From JAEUIX01 sp046156035 (GTDB lineage: Bacteria; Planctomycetota; Phycisphaerae; Phycisphaerales; UBA1924), in contig JBJXEW010000056.1 of NCBI GenBank assembly GCA_046156035.1, positions 124,001-188,000 of the forward strand: a DNA stretch of 64,000 nt, written 5' to 3'. A program made the position numbers and the translations under genes. Shown here piece after piece: positions 49,653 through 58,136 of the stretch; positions within the stretch are counted from its first letter, which is position 1, and every line of letters begins with the position of its first letter. The notes under the pieces were generated by a model. It did not search any database. It saw only the letters and a program-made list of their open reading frames with translations, and was not told the DNA's origin.

Positions 49653-51104
49653 CTATCGAATGAACACGGCCCAGTTCAGGATCAGCACTGGCAGGAGAAA
49701 GACGCACGCCAGGCCCAGGTAGCCGAAGAAGCTCGGCATCGTCACGCCGCGGGATTCGGCGATGGCCTTGACCATGAAGTTCGGCCCGTTGCCGATGTAG
49801 GTCATTGCGCCGAAGAAGACCGCTGCGAGCGAGATGGATTCCAGCAGCAGCACGCCGTCAACCTGCGTGGGCGGGCCCGCCCCTCCCGGCGGCGTGATGG
49901 TGTGCGCGCCGGAGATGAGGAGTTGGATCGCCTCCGGCGAAACCTCGCGCCCCAGCGTGCCCAGCGCCACCTGCAGGACCGACAGGTACGTTGGTGCGTT
50001 GTCCAGTACCGCGGAGAGGACCCCGGTGGCGAAGTGGTACTGGGTGGGGTTCACCAGACCGATGTTCGCCCCGTTGGCCTGCAAGTAGGCTAGGGCGGGG
50101 GCCATGGTGGCAAAGATGCCGGCGAACAGCAGCGACACCTCCTTGAACGGCTCGAAGGAGAAGTTGTTGGCGTGCCGGATCGAGGCGGGCGACAGGAAGA
50201 ACGCCGCCGCGGCGACGATGGTCTGAAAGATCGGCCCCACGGGCGTGGGCGTCTGGATACCGCGCGCTCGCAGAACGGGGTCGATGAACACACCGCCCAC
50301 CATGAGCGCCATGGCGATCAGCCCCACCGTGCCGTAGAGGCGAAATCGCAGCGGCTCGGTGTGGTGGCTCGTGCCCTTGCCGATGCGTGCGTCGATCACA
50401 AAGAACATCGTCAGCAGCACGCCCACCGCCAGCAGCCACATCGGCCACAGGTGCGCAAGCGTCCAGAAGAACGGCACCCCCGAGAGGTAGCCCAGGTACA
50501 GCGGCGGGTCGCCGATGGGCGTGAGGCACCCGCCGCAGTTGGAGACGATGAAGATGAAGAACACGATGTGGATGGGCCGGAGGCGGCCGTGGTTGAGGCG
50601 CATGAACGGGTGGATGAGCACCACCGAAGCGCCGGTGGTGCCGATCACGTTCGCCAGCACCGCTCCCAGCGCCAGGAGCAGCGTGTTCACCACCGGCCGC
50701 CCCCTGCCCGTCGCCTCCACCAGAATGCCACCCGAGACGATGTACAGGCCCCCCACGAGCGCGATGAAGGCGAAGTACTCCTCGAAGATGTGCACGACCT
50801 TGCCCCGACCGGGGCCGCCGAAGGCCACGAGGTAGTACGAGACCACAAGCCCGCCGAGCATCAGCGACATGTTCGGGTAGTGGCGGTGCCAGAGCGCGGT
50901 GGCCGCGAGCGGCATGATCGCCATGCACCCGAGCAGCACCACGAATGGAATGGACAACGCTGCCGGCAACACGGGCGTGCCCGCGCTTCCGATCGTGCCC
51001 GGCCAGACCAGCGCCATGCCCGCACCGATTGCGCCGCCGATGAGGGCCGAAGCCACCCACGCACGCGGCCCAAGAAACCCGGTCTGTGCGTCGCCTGCGT
51101 CCAT
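49653..51104 (-). CDS. Sodium:proton antiporter / CitMHS-type permease
   Basis: A 483-residue membrane protein with roughly 12 helices. Conserved blocks: HIFEEYFAFIALVGGLYIVS, NVIGTTGASVVLIHPFMRLN, FIVSNCGGCLTPIGDPPLYL, and the final GNGPNFMVKAIAESRGVTMP. These belong to the ion transporter superfamily group annotated as putative sodium:proton antiporters. The substrate is not proven by sequence. It is upstream of murJ with an 8-bp gap and downstream of the ATP-grasp gene. Confidence 0.85.
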   Translation of the reverse strand: MDAGDAQTGFLGPRAWVASALIGGAIGAGMALVWPGTIGSAGTPVLPAALSIPFVVLLGCMAIMPLAATALWHRHYPNMSLMLGGLVVSYYLVAFGGPGRGKVVHIFEEYFAFIALVGGLYIVSGGILVEATGRGRPVVNTLLLALGAVLANVIGTTGASVVLIHPFMRLNHGRLRPIHIVFFIFIVSNCGGCLTPIGDPPLYLGYLSGVPFFWTLAHLWPMWLLAVGVLLTMFFVIDARIGKGTSHHTEPLRFRLYGTVGLIAMALMVGGVFIDPVLRARGIQTPTPVGPIFQTIVAAAAFFLSPASIRHANNFSFEPFKEVSLLFAGIFATMAPALAYLQANGANIGLVNPTQYHFATGVLSAVLDNAPTYLSVLQVALGTLGREVSPEAIQLLISGAHTITPPGGAGPPTQVDGVLLLESISLAAVFFGAMTYIGNGPNFMVKAIAESRGVTMPSFFGYLGLACVFLLPVLILNWAVFIR

Positions 51105-51128
51105 GCGGCCTCCAGCATACAGCGCGGC

Positions 51129-52346
51129 TCAGTCGGAGATCGGCGACCCCGGCCGATTCTCAAACTGCGCACGCATCTCCGCGTGCAGGTTGGCCAGGCT
51201 CATGCGCGGCCAGCCCTCGCGCACGCGCGCCGCCCCAAGGCGGTACAGGTGGGCCCACTGTCGGAACAGGATGCCGTACGCCCACACCAGCCCGCGAGAG
51301 GGGTCATACAGGTTCGTGGCCTCGCTGCTGGTGCCGTTGAGTTCGACGATCGCGAAGCCCTGCCCCTGCCGCAGCAACTCGTCGCTGTCGTAGCGCAGGT
51401 CGAAGCGGCCGAAGTCCAGCGGGCTTGCGTGCCCTGAGCGCTGGCCGTCGCCATCTGGCCCGTGAAACCCGCCGGCGATCTCGTCGATGACGGCCTCGAG
51501 CGCGGGCGTGACCAGGTCGCTGCCGTCGGAGAAGACGGTTCCTTGGCAGTGGTTGCCCGCCTCGGCGAGCCTCAAGCGCTCTCCTTCGCCAAGGACGCGC
51601 GTCAGTTGATCGGCCCATCGCGAGAAGAAGACCGTGGACTGGCAGCGCAGCCGGTCATCCTTCAGAACGAGTTCGCGCAGCGTACTCCGGCCGTCGCCTT
51701 CGATCACCGGGAAGGTCTTGCGCGTGATGGCGAAGATGAAGCCGGAGGCCGCGCTCGCGTTTCCCCTCCCTCTGGGAGGGGAAAGGGGAGGGCGATCCGC
51801 ACTCGCCCCGTCCGCCGCTCCCAGTGAGGAAGGAAGCGGGCTGCGCACCCACAGAATGCCGCACTCGTGCGGCCCCGCATGATACTTCTGGAGCAGCACG
51901 GCCCGCGTGTTGGCCTGGAAGTACGGGAGCAGGTGTTCGGCGCGCTGCGCCAGCCGAACCGCAAAGCCGCGCTGCCCGGCATCGGGCTTGAGAATGACGG
52001 GGTACCCGCCCAACTCCGCGTCGCCCTCGATCAGCCGCGCCGCGTGCGCGGCCCGCGCCTCAGCCGCCGCGCCCGCCGGGATCAGCCTGTGCGCGAGCAC
52101 ACTGCTCCGCCCCGCCGCCGAAGCCCGCAGGCCCTCCAAAATCGACGCCTTGCTCTCGTTCACCCACCCTCCGCCCTTCTCGATGCCTGGGTTCGCGGCC
52201 AGAAACGCGAGGACCGAGCGATGCCGGATCGAGAGCAGGCCGCACCACGGAATGAGCGGCAGGTAGAACAGCCACGCCGGCCAGAACTCGTGGTGCCGCC
52301 AGCGGCGAACCGCGGTGGACAGGCGTTGTGCCAGGGGTTGAGGCAT
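51129..52346 (-). CDS. ATP-grasp-fold carboxylate-amine ligase-like protein with in-frame repeat insertion
   Basis: About 405 residues. The first ~45 residues are basic with a hydrophobic segment (FWPAWLFYLPLIPW), then NPGIEKGGGWVNESKASIL. ATP-grasp elements: YPVILKPDAGQRGFAVRLAQ, LLQKYHAGPHECGILWV, FAITRKTFPVIEGDGRSTLR, and FDLRYDSDELLRQGQGFAIV-ELNG with the metal ligands. Between ECGILWV and GFIFAIT, where relatives have a short loop, there are about 33 extra residues (~169-201) encoded by a palindromic repeat region. The substrate is unknown. Start at 52346 (MPQPLAQRL). Confidence 0.78.
   Translation of the reverse strand: MPQPLAQRLSTAVRRWRHHEFWPAWLFYLPLIPWCGLLSIRHRSVLAFLAANPGIEKGGGWVNESKASILEGLRASAAGRSSVLAHRLIPAGAAAEARAAHAARLIEGDAELGGYPVILKPDAGQRGFAVRLAQRAEHLLPYFQANTRAVLLQKYHAGPHECGILWVRSPLPSSLGAADGASADRPPLSPPRGRGNASAASGFIFAITRKTFPVIEGDGRSTLRELVLKDDRLRCQSTVFFSRWADQLTRVLGEGERLRLAEAGNHCQGTVFSDGSDLVTPALEAVIDEIAGGFHGPDGDGQRSGHASPLDFGRFDLRYDSDELLRQGQGFAIVELNGTSSEATNLYDPSRGLVWAYGILFRQWAHLYRLGAARVREGWPRMSLANLHAEMRAQFENRPGSPISD
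51763..51794. repeat. Palindromic repeat inside the ATP-grasp gene
   Basis: CCCCTCCC-TCT-GGGAGGGG (51763-51781) then AAAGGGGAGGGC. The hairpin core is identical to 41239-41257, with a similar 3' flank. It is translated on the minus strand as part of PPLSPPRGRG. Confidence 0.7.
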
Positions 52347-52378
52347 GGTGCGGTGCACGGTAGGGGGTGGCGGCGCGA

Positions 52379-52410
52379 CACGACCCGGCCGAGGAGGTGG
52401 CCGGGTCGTG
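52379..52410. terminator. Strong hairpin between the HtrA and ATP-grasp genes
   Basis: CACGACCCGGCC pairs perfectly with GGCCGGGTCGTG (12 bp) around the loop GAGGAGGT. No T-tract on either strand. It probably ends the htrA message or stabilises its 3' end. Confidence 0.55.
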
Positions 52411-52447
52411 CATAGGTGAGAAAGTCTGGTTGGGCGGCACGTGCCGG

Positions 52448-53986
52448 TCAGCCGCGGAACGAGAGGAACTGCGTCACCCCGTTGCGACGGACGGTGAGCA
52501 GGATGCCCCGGCGCGTGTCGGCATCCTTGATGACATCGTTGAACGTCGCCGTGTCGGCCACGGGCGAGCGGTTCACCTGAATGATGATGTCTCCGGGGCG
52601 CAGGCCCAGTTGGGCACCGTTGCCGTCGGGTTCCACGTTGGTGATCACCACGCCCTGCTTGGCGCGGCGGTCGCCGAGTTTCTCGGCGATATCGGGGGTC
52701 AGCGTCTGGACGGTGAGGCCGAGTTTCTCATCCGTGACCGTGTCGGCGGTGGGCTCGGGGTCGGCGTTGTCGCCAGCGGCGATCTGGTCCGGCCGCTTGC
52801 CGAGCGTGGCCTCGACCGTTTGCAGCGAGCCGTCGCGGAAGAGTTCGAGGTTCACCTTCTTGCCCGGCCCGATGGCGGCGATGGTGTTGCGCAGGTTGTC
52901 GGCGCTGGTGGGGGGCTTGCCGTTGATCTTGGTGATGATGTCACCGGCCTTCACGCCGGCCTCGGCCGCGGGGGTTTCGGCGGTCACATCGCTCACGAGC
53001 ACGCCCGCGCCGCCGGTGTAGTTGAAACTCTTGGAGAGGTCGTCGCTGAGGTCTTGGGGCTGGATACCCAGGAAGCCGCGCTCGACCTTGCCGGAACTGA
53101 TGAGTTGGTCCATCACGTTCTTGGCCATGTTGGAGGGGATGGCGAAGCCGATGCCGATGCTGCCGCCGGTGCGGGTGAGAATGGCGGAATTGATGCCCAC
53201 GATCTCGCCACGCAGGTTGAGGAGCGGCCCGCCGGAGTTGCCGGGGTTGATGGCGGCATCGGTCTGGATAAAGTCCTGGAAGGTGACGTCGTTCATGCTG
53301 CCGCCGCGCTGCGAGCGACCCTTGGCCGAAACGATGCCGGCCGTCACCGTCTGGTGGAGGTCGAAGGGGTTGCCGATGGCCACGACCCACTCGCCCACCC
53401 TGAGGGCATCAGAATCGCCAATCTGCGCGAAGGGGAAGGAATCACCCTCGATCTTCAGCACGGCGATATCGGTCTGCGGGTCCGTGCCGACCACCTTCGC
53501 CGTGTACTTCTGGCTCCCCTCGGTGGCCACCGTCACCAACCGGGCACCCTCCACCACGTGGTTGTTCGTGATGACGTAACCGTCGGCGGTCACAAGAACG
53601 CCGGAACCGAAACTCGTGGAGCGAGGGGTCTGGCGCGCGCCTCCCTGTCCGCCCTGACCCCCTTCGCCGAAGAAGCGCCGGAACATCTCGTCAAAGTTGG
53701 GATCGTTGAACGGGCTGCGCTGCGGCTGGCGCGGCTGGCCGCCGCGGGGCCCCGTGGTGACGGCCTCACCACCCTTGTTCGCCGTGATGTGCACGACCGT
53801 GGGAGAGACGGTCTTGGCCACGTGCTCGAAGGCGGTGGAAAGGTCCATCGCGCGGGCGATGGCGTCCTGCGTCGCCTTGTCATCGGCCAGCGCGGGGTTC
53901 ACGAACATGGGTGCGCTCAGGGTGAGCCCCAGCACACCGGCCTTGATCGCGTTGCGTGTGGGTCTGCCTGCGGATCGATCGCTCAT
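52448..53986 (-). CDS. HtrA/DegP-family serine protease with two PDZ domains
   Basis: 512 residues. Signal peptide about 1-35 (NAIKAGVLGLTLSAPMFVNPALA). The protease domain shows the complete triad: His143 (TNNHVVEG), Asp173 (QTDIAVLKI) and Ser251 (NPGNSGGPL). PDZ1 spans about 300-395 (GFLGIQPQDL... VKAGDIITKING) and PDZ2 about 415-505 (LGLRPGDIIIQVNR). A Gly/Gln-rich loop (~80-120) separates the first strands. HtrA proteases degrade or refold damaged envelope proteins. It stands 115 bases upstream of the hsp20 stop on the same strand, a stress-related neighbourhood. Confidence 0.95.
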   Translation of the reverse strand: MSDRSAGRPTRNAIKAGVLGLTLSAPMFVNPALADDKATQDAIARAMDLSTAFEHVAKTVSPTVVHITANKGGEAVTTGPRGGQPRQPQRSPFNDPNFDEMFRRFFGEGGQGGQGGARQTPRSTSFGSGVLVTADGYVITNNHVVEGARLVTVATEGSQKYTAKVVGTDPQTDIAVLKIEGDSFPFAQIGDSDALRVGEWVVAIGNPFDLHQTVTAGIVSAKGRSQRGGSMNDVTFQDFIQTDAAINPGNSGGPLLNLRGEIVGINSAILTRTGGSIGIGFAIPSNMAKNVMDQLISSGKVERGFLGIQPQDLSDDLSKSFNYTGGAGVLVSDVTAETPAAEAGVKAGDIITKINGKPPTSADNLRNTIAAIGPGKKVNLELFRDGSLQTVEATLGKRPDQIAAGDNADPEPTADTVTDEKLGLTVQTLTPDIAEKLGDRRAKQGVVITNVEPDGNGAQLGLRPGDIIIQVNRSPVADTATFNDVIKDADTRRGILLTVRRNGVTQFLSFRG

Positions 53987-54101
53987 GGTTGGTCCTCGTC
54001 AATCGGATGCGGATTCGATGCGTACTACGCGGTCGAGTCGCCTGATGTTCAACACCGCCGGCGGGCCTGCGGCACCGTCTCTGCCCGGTTGGCGCAGGGC
54101 A

Positions 54102-54542
54102 TCACGCGGCCCCATTCTCAGGCCCCACCTCAGAGATGCGCTCAGGGCTCACATCCGGCAGGTGCTGCACTTCAAAGTTCAGCAGCCCGTTCTCCAGCGA
54201 CCACAGGGCGGTCGCCGGCGCCACCTGCCGCGGCAGTTTGATCACCCGCTCAAAGTCGCCGTCGAGCAGTTCATCCCGCAGTATCTCGCCCGCGGCGGGC
54301 GGGAAGGCTCGCTTGCCGCGCAGGATCACGCGGTCGCTCATGACGCTGACGTCAAGGTCCTCGCGGGCGATGCCCGGCAGTGCCGCGATGATCACGAAGG
54401 AATCGGCCGTCTCAACGGCCCGGAGGCGAGGAAACCCAGCCTTTTCCGCGACGGTGGGCGCGGTGAGTTCTCGGAACATGACCTCGGCCTGCGGGGAAAT
54501 CTCACCGAGTGAATAAACCTGGATGGAGAGTGCCTGCCTCAT
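54102..54542 (-). CDS. Small heat-shock protein (Hsp20/alpha-crystallin)
   Basis: 146 residues. The alpha-crystallin domain spans about 50-140: VETADSFVIIAALPGIARED (the DxxVI...LPG pattern), LDVSVMSDRVILRGKRAFPP, and FERVIKLPRQVAPATALWSLENGLLNFEV split over the last strands with the GxL motif ENGLLNF. It is an ATP-independent holdase. The start at 54542 has AGGGG about nine bases upstream; a longer in-frame reading adds only low-complexity sequence. Next to htrA on the same strand. Confidence 0.9.
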   Translation of the reverse strand: MRQALSIQVYSLGEISPQAEVMFRELTAPTVAEKAGFPRLRAVETADSFVIIAALPGIAREDLDVSVMSDRVILRGKRAFPPAAGEILRDELLDGDFERVIKLPRQVAPATALWSLENGLLNFEVQHLPDVSPERISEVGPENGAA

Positions 54543-54729
54543 GCTGTTCGCCCCTTTCCCTGCTCTTCGCCGCCGCCAGCCCGCAAGATGCTGCGTGCCA
54601 ACGTCGGCGAAGGGCAGGCTTGAAGCACAACCTTCGTGCCACGCCCCGAAGTGGCTCACGGGCACGCCAGAGGGTGATTGGGCGAAGCCGGGCTTGGGTG
54701 TCGGTGTCGGGTCGGCAGTGGGGGGGGCC

Positions 54730-54750
54730 GGGGTGCCAGTCTGGCACCCC
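54730..54750. repeat. GGGGTGCCA hairpin
   Basis: GGGGTGCCA-GTC-TGGCACCCC forms a perfect 9-bp stem with a 3-base loop, in the divergent gap between hsp20 and the metallopeptidase gene. It looks like a member of a small palindromic repeat class rather than a terminator, since it lies upstream of both genes. Confidence 0.5.
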
Positions 54751-54937
54751 TCAGCAGCCACGGGGGACTTGAGGCGGTGCCCGCATGTCGGCAGCGTGGC
54801 ACGCCGCTTGATCCCCGTATCTGGTGTGTTGGTCCGCGCCCACCGACCCAAACGCATCCCCTATCGTACAAGCGCACAACCGCGGAGCGGGTTTTCCCAA
54901 CCGGTTGCGGGCACTGCGGGCCGAACAAGGAGCAGCG

Positions 54938-55639
54938 ATGGTCTTCGATCCCCTTTATTTCATCCTCGTGGGCCCGGCCATGATCCTGGGCATCTGGGCG
55001 CAGTGGCGTGTGAAGAGCGCGTTCCATCGCGGGGCCGAGATCACTGCGCGCAGCAACATCACCGGTGCCGAGACGGCGCAGATGATCCTTGACGCGCACG
55101 GCTACAAGGACGTGCGACTGGAGATGGCCGAGGGTGTGCTCAGCGACCACTACGACCCGCGAGCGAAGGTGGTGCGCCTCTCGCACGATGTGTACCACGG
55201 CCACTCCCTCTCCGCGCTGGGCATCGCCGCGCACGAGGTGGGGCACGTGATCCAGGACAAAACCCGCTACGCGCCGCTGGCCATCCGCAACGGAATCGTG
55301 CCGCTGGCGAGCATCGGCGGCAACTTCTCCATGCTGGTCTTCATCATCGGCCTGTCGCTCTCGGCCGCGGGCATGGTCTTTGGTCAGTGGATGGTGATGG
55401 GGGCGATCGCGCTCTTCACGCTGTTCGTGGCCTTCCAACTCATCAACCTGCCGGTGGAGTTCGACGCGAGCAACCGCGCCAAGAAGTGGCTGGCCACCAG
55501 CGGGCTGGTGAGCGCCGATGAGGCGCCGGTGGTGCGCAGCGTGCTCAACGCCGCCGCGTGGACGTACGTGGCCGCGACGCTGAGCGCGGTGCTGACGCTG
55601 GTGTACCTGCTGATCCGGGCGAACCAGAGCCGAGATTGA
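54938..55639 (+). CDS. Zinc metallopeptidase, YugP family
   Basis: 233 residues. The zinc motif AAHEVGHVIQD is at about 98-108 (HEVGH 99-103), between an N-terminal hydrophobic helix (MVFDPLYFILVGPAMILGIW) and three further membrane helices (GGNFSMLVFIIGLSLSAAGM, GAIALFTLFVAFQLINL and the final VAATLSAVLTLVYLLI). LPVEFDASNRAKKWLATSG is conserved in the family. Length is typical. The substrate is unknown. Start at 54938 with AAGGAG five bases upstream. Convergent with ctaA. Confidence 0.9.
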   Translation: MVFDPLYFILVGPAMILGIWAQWRVKSAFHRGAEITARSNITGAETAQMILDAHGYKDVRLEMAEGVLSDHYDPRAKVVRLSHDVYHGHSLSALGIAAHEVGHVIQDKTRYAPLAIRNGIVPLASIGGNFSMLVFIIGLSLSAAGMVFGQWMVMGAIALFTLFVAFQLINLPVEFDASNRAKKWLATSGLVSADEAPVVRSVLNAAAWTYVAATLSAVLTLVYLLIRANQSRD

Positions 55640-55754
55640 GCCGGCCTGCGTGCTGCCGGGACAAGGAACGCGCGCCGCGGCCAAGGCATCGCGGCCGCCC
55701 GCGCCCTCCCGCCGGTGGTCTCGATGGCCGAATGGCAGGATGCCGCGGAGGCGT

Positions 55755-57095
55755 TCACACCGCCAGGCGCCGCGCCCACACGAACACCAGCACGCACAGG
55801 GCCAGCAGCACGGCGCCGTTCAACTGATGGAGGGTTGTCAGCAGCACGTCGGCCCAGTGCGGGGGCTGCTGCTTGCCATACACCAGGACGGCCCACAGCG
55901 CGGCGACACCGAGCAGCAGTTGCAAACCGATGCCGTGCAGCAGGCCGCCCGCCAGCCGTGCGAGGAGTGCCGCGGCTGGTTCGGCCGCGGGTGGGCTGGA
56001 GCGCAGGCGCTTGCCACGCGCGGCCACGACGATCGCGAGCGTGGTGACCACCAGCGCGAAGACAATGTGCGAGATGACGGAGTGCCAGCCGCGATCCGGC
56101 GGTGGAAAGTGGCGCGTGGCGGCCCCGAAGCCGAGTTGCACGATGGTGCAGACAAGCAGCGCGGTGGAGATGCCGCGCAGGCGCACCGGCGACGCGCCCG
56201 GTGCGACCGGCGCTGCGGCCTTGAACGAGGTGGAGAGGGTGGCGGACAGGGCGCAGGTTGCTGCGAAGATGAGTTGCGCGAAGATGCCGTGAACCATGGC
56301 CAGCAGCGTGCTGTTGCCCGTCACGCGGATGCCGCCGATGAGGCCTTGCAGGCACACAGAGAGGAAGACGGCGGTGGCGAGGAAGCGCACCCAGCCGCGC
56401 CGGTCGGCAAGCCACACATACAGCGTGAGTACCAGGACGGTGAGGCCAACCAACGACCCGAAAAGACGGTGGGCGTGCTCGTAGTAGATGCCGCCGGTCA
56501 TGGCCTTGAGCGGGTAGAGGAACATGTTGGCCGAGAAACTCGTGGGCCAATCCGGCACGGCCATGCCCGACTGCGTGCTGGTGACGAGCGCGCCGATGAA
56601 GAGCAGCGGAAGGATGCCGACCGCGGCGACGACGCTCATCCGGAAGAGCCACGGAGACGCGTGCGAAGGCCTGACCACCGACCGACGAGCGTGCAGGCCG
56701 CTGCCGATCCAACCGCCCATCCCGCCGATGGCGATCCCCACGGCGAGCGATCCGAGGGCGAACGCGGCCCCGTTCTCACGCAGGCCCTGCAAGCCCGGCG
56801 CGGCTTTGTCCGAGATGAGCGAGCCCACCACCAGCAGGTTGGCCAGCCCGCAGACCAAGCCCGCGACCAGTCCGGTCAGCACGCGCCCGTCCGATCGCAC
56901 GCCGAGGGTGATACACACGCCTTGCAGCACCAGCAGACCCACGCCCACTGCGGCTGGGGGCAGGCTCATGCCCGGCAGGTGCGTCAGGAACGCGGCGGCC
57001 CACATGGCCACCGTGGTGCCCAGCCCGATGCTGACCGCCGGTCCCAAGGTGGACTCCGGGTGACCTGGCAGGGATGCTGTTGGGGTGGAGGTCAT
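55755..57095 (-). CDS. ctaA: Heme A synthase (CtaA/COX15)
   Basis: A 446-residue membrane protein with an N-terminal extension of extra helices before the family core. The core shows heme ligands: GIYYEHAHRLFGSLVG, LLAMVHGIFAQLIFA, WHSVISHIVFALVV and LLTTLHQLNGAVLLA. It oxidises heme O to heme A for aa3-type cytochrome oxidases. It is divergent from the ACIII operon across 273 bases, consistent with a shared respiratory role; the oxidase itself would lie beyond the window. Start at 57095 (MTSTPTAS). Confidence 0.9.
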   Translation of the reverse strand: MTSTPTASLPGHPESTLGPAVSIGLGTTVAMWAAAFLTHLPGMSLPPAAVGVGLLVLQGVCITLGVRSDGRVLTGLVAGLVCGLANLLVVGSLISDKAAPGLQGLRENGAAFALGSLAVGIAIGGMGGWIGSGLHARRSVVRPSHASPWLFRMSVVAAVGILPLLFIGALVTSTQSGMAVPDWPTSFSANMFLYPLKAMTGGIYYEHAHRLFGSLVGLTVLVLTLYVWLADRRGWVRFLATAVFLSVCLQGLIGGIRVTGNSTLLAMVHGIFAQLIFAATCALSATLSTSFKAAAPVAPGASPVRLRGISTALLVCTIVQLGFGAATRHFPPPDRGWHSVISHIVFALVVTTLAIVVAARGKRLRSSPPAAEPAAALLARLAGGLLHGIGLQLLLGVAALWAVLVYGKQQPPHWADVLLTTLHQLNGAVLLALCVLVFVWARRLAV

Positions 57096-57368
57096 GGGGT
57101 CGTCCGTGCGAGGTTCCAGGCCTCCGGTGGTTCCCGATGTTGCCAAGTGCTTACTAGCCGGACTACTCTAGGGCGGGACAAATTGCGGCCTGACAGGAAC
57201 TGTCCAGCCGAATGAGGACGTTTGCGGGTTTGGCGACCTTCGTGGTAGGTTGGCATTTGGAGCGCGATCCGGCTTGGGGCTGGGCGGGCTTGTTGGAGGC
57301 GGCGGGGGTGGTGGACGTGTTTCGCGGCCGCGGCCTCGCGACGCGTGAGAGACCAAGGAGCGGCGGAC

Positions 57369-58067
57369 GTGTCAACGTTCTTCCCCAAGTGGACCAACGC
57401 CCTGCCCACCATGGTGGCCGGGGGCGGCGCGGGCGCGGCGGCGCTGGTCATCGGCGGCGTGTGGTACTACTTCACGCCCAAGTACTTTGATGTCGGCTAC
57501 ATGCCCACCCAGCCGGGCGGCGGCTTCAACCACCAGATCCATGCCGGGACGTTGGGCATGGACTGCCGGTACTGCCACACCCACATCGAGGAATCGCCCG
57601 AGGCCAACATCCCCAACGTGTCGACGTGCTACGGGTGCCATGCCGAGAGCAAGTTGAAGGCGTACGCCGACTCCAAGTTGCACCAGGAAAAGACCGCGTT
57701 CATCCGCGAAGCGTGGAAGGACGACAAGCCCGTGGAGTGGCGGCGTATCCACAAAGTGCCCGACTACGTGCGCAACTTCCCGCACAACGCTCACCTCAAC
57801 GCCGGCCTCTCCTGCTACTCATGCCACGGCAACATCGCCCGCATGCCCGTGGTGTGGCAGCACGAACCGCTCAGCATGAGTTGGTGCCTGGAGTGCCACC
57901 GCGAGCCCGAGAAGAGCCTGGTGCCCAAGGACAAGGTGACGAGCCTGTTCTGGGTCGAGAACCAGTTGGCCCCTTCCAACGCCGCGGCTCAACTCTCCGA
58001 AGGTAAGAAACTCTACGAGCAACGCCGACTCGCCGCCCCCGAGAACTGCGGAGCGTGCCACTACTAG
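57369..58067 (+). CDS. actA: Alternative complex III, multiheme cytochrome c subunit
   Basis: 232 residues. An N-terminal membrane anchor (GAGAAALVIGGVWYYF) is followed by five CxxCH heme motifs: CRYCH, CYGCH, CYSCH, CLECH and CGACH. ACIII is a quinol oxidoreductase that passes electrons from (mena)quinol to cytochrome c or directly to an oxidase, replacing the bc1 complex. The start is GTG at 57369 with AAGGAG eight bases upstream. It is the first gene of the actABCD operon. Confidence 0.95.
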   Translation: MSTFFPKWTNALPTMVAGGGAGAAALVIGGVWYYFTPKYFDVGYMPTQPGGGFNHQIHAGTLGMDCRYCHTHIEESPEANIPNVSTCYGCHAESKLKAYADSKLHQEKTAFIREAWKDDKPVEWRRIHKVPDYVRNFPHNAHLNAGLSCYSCHGNIARMPVVWQHEPLSMSWCLECHREPEKSLVPKDKVTSLFWVENQLAPSNAAAQLSEGKKLYEQRRLAAPENCGACHY

Positions 58068-58106
58068 CGGAGAGCCGCGAGCGGACAGCCGGAACCGAAT
58101 CTGACC

Positions 58107-58136
58107 CTCCAGTCCCCAGTGCCTAGTGCCTTCTAT
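58107..58136. repeat. Short dispersed repeat (copy B), overlapping the actB start
   Basis: CTCCAGTCCCCAGTGCCTAG followed by TGCCTTCTAT matches 28421-28451. The last two bases are the first two of the actB ATG, so the repeat supplies the actB leader. Confidence 0.45.
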
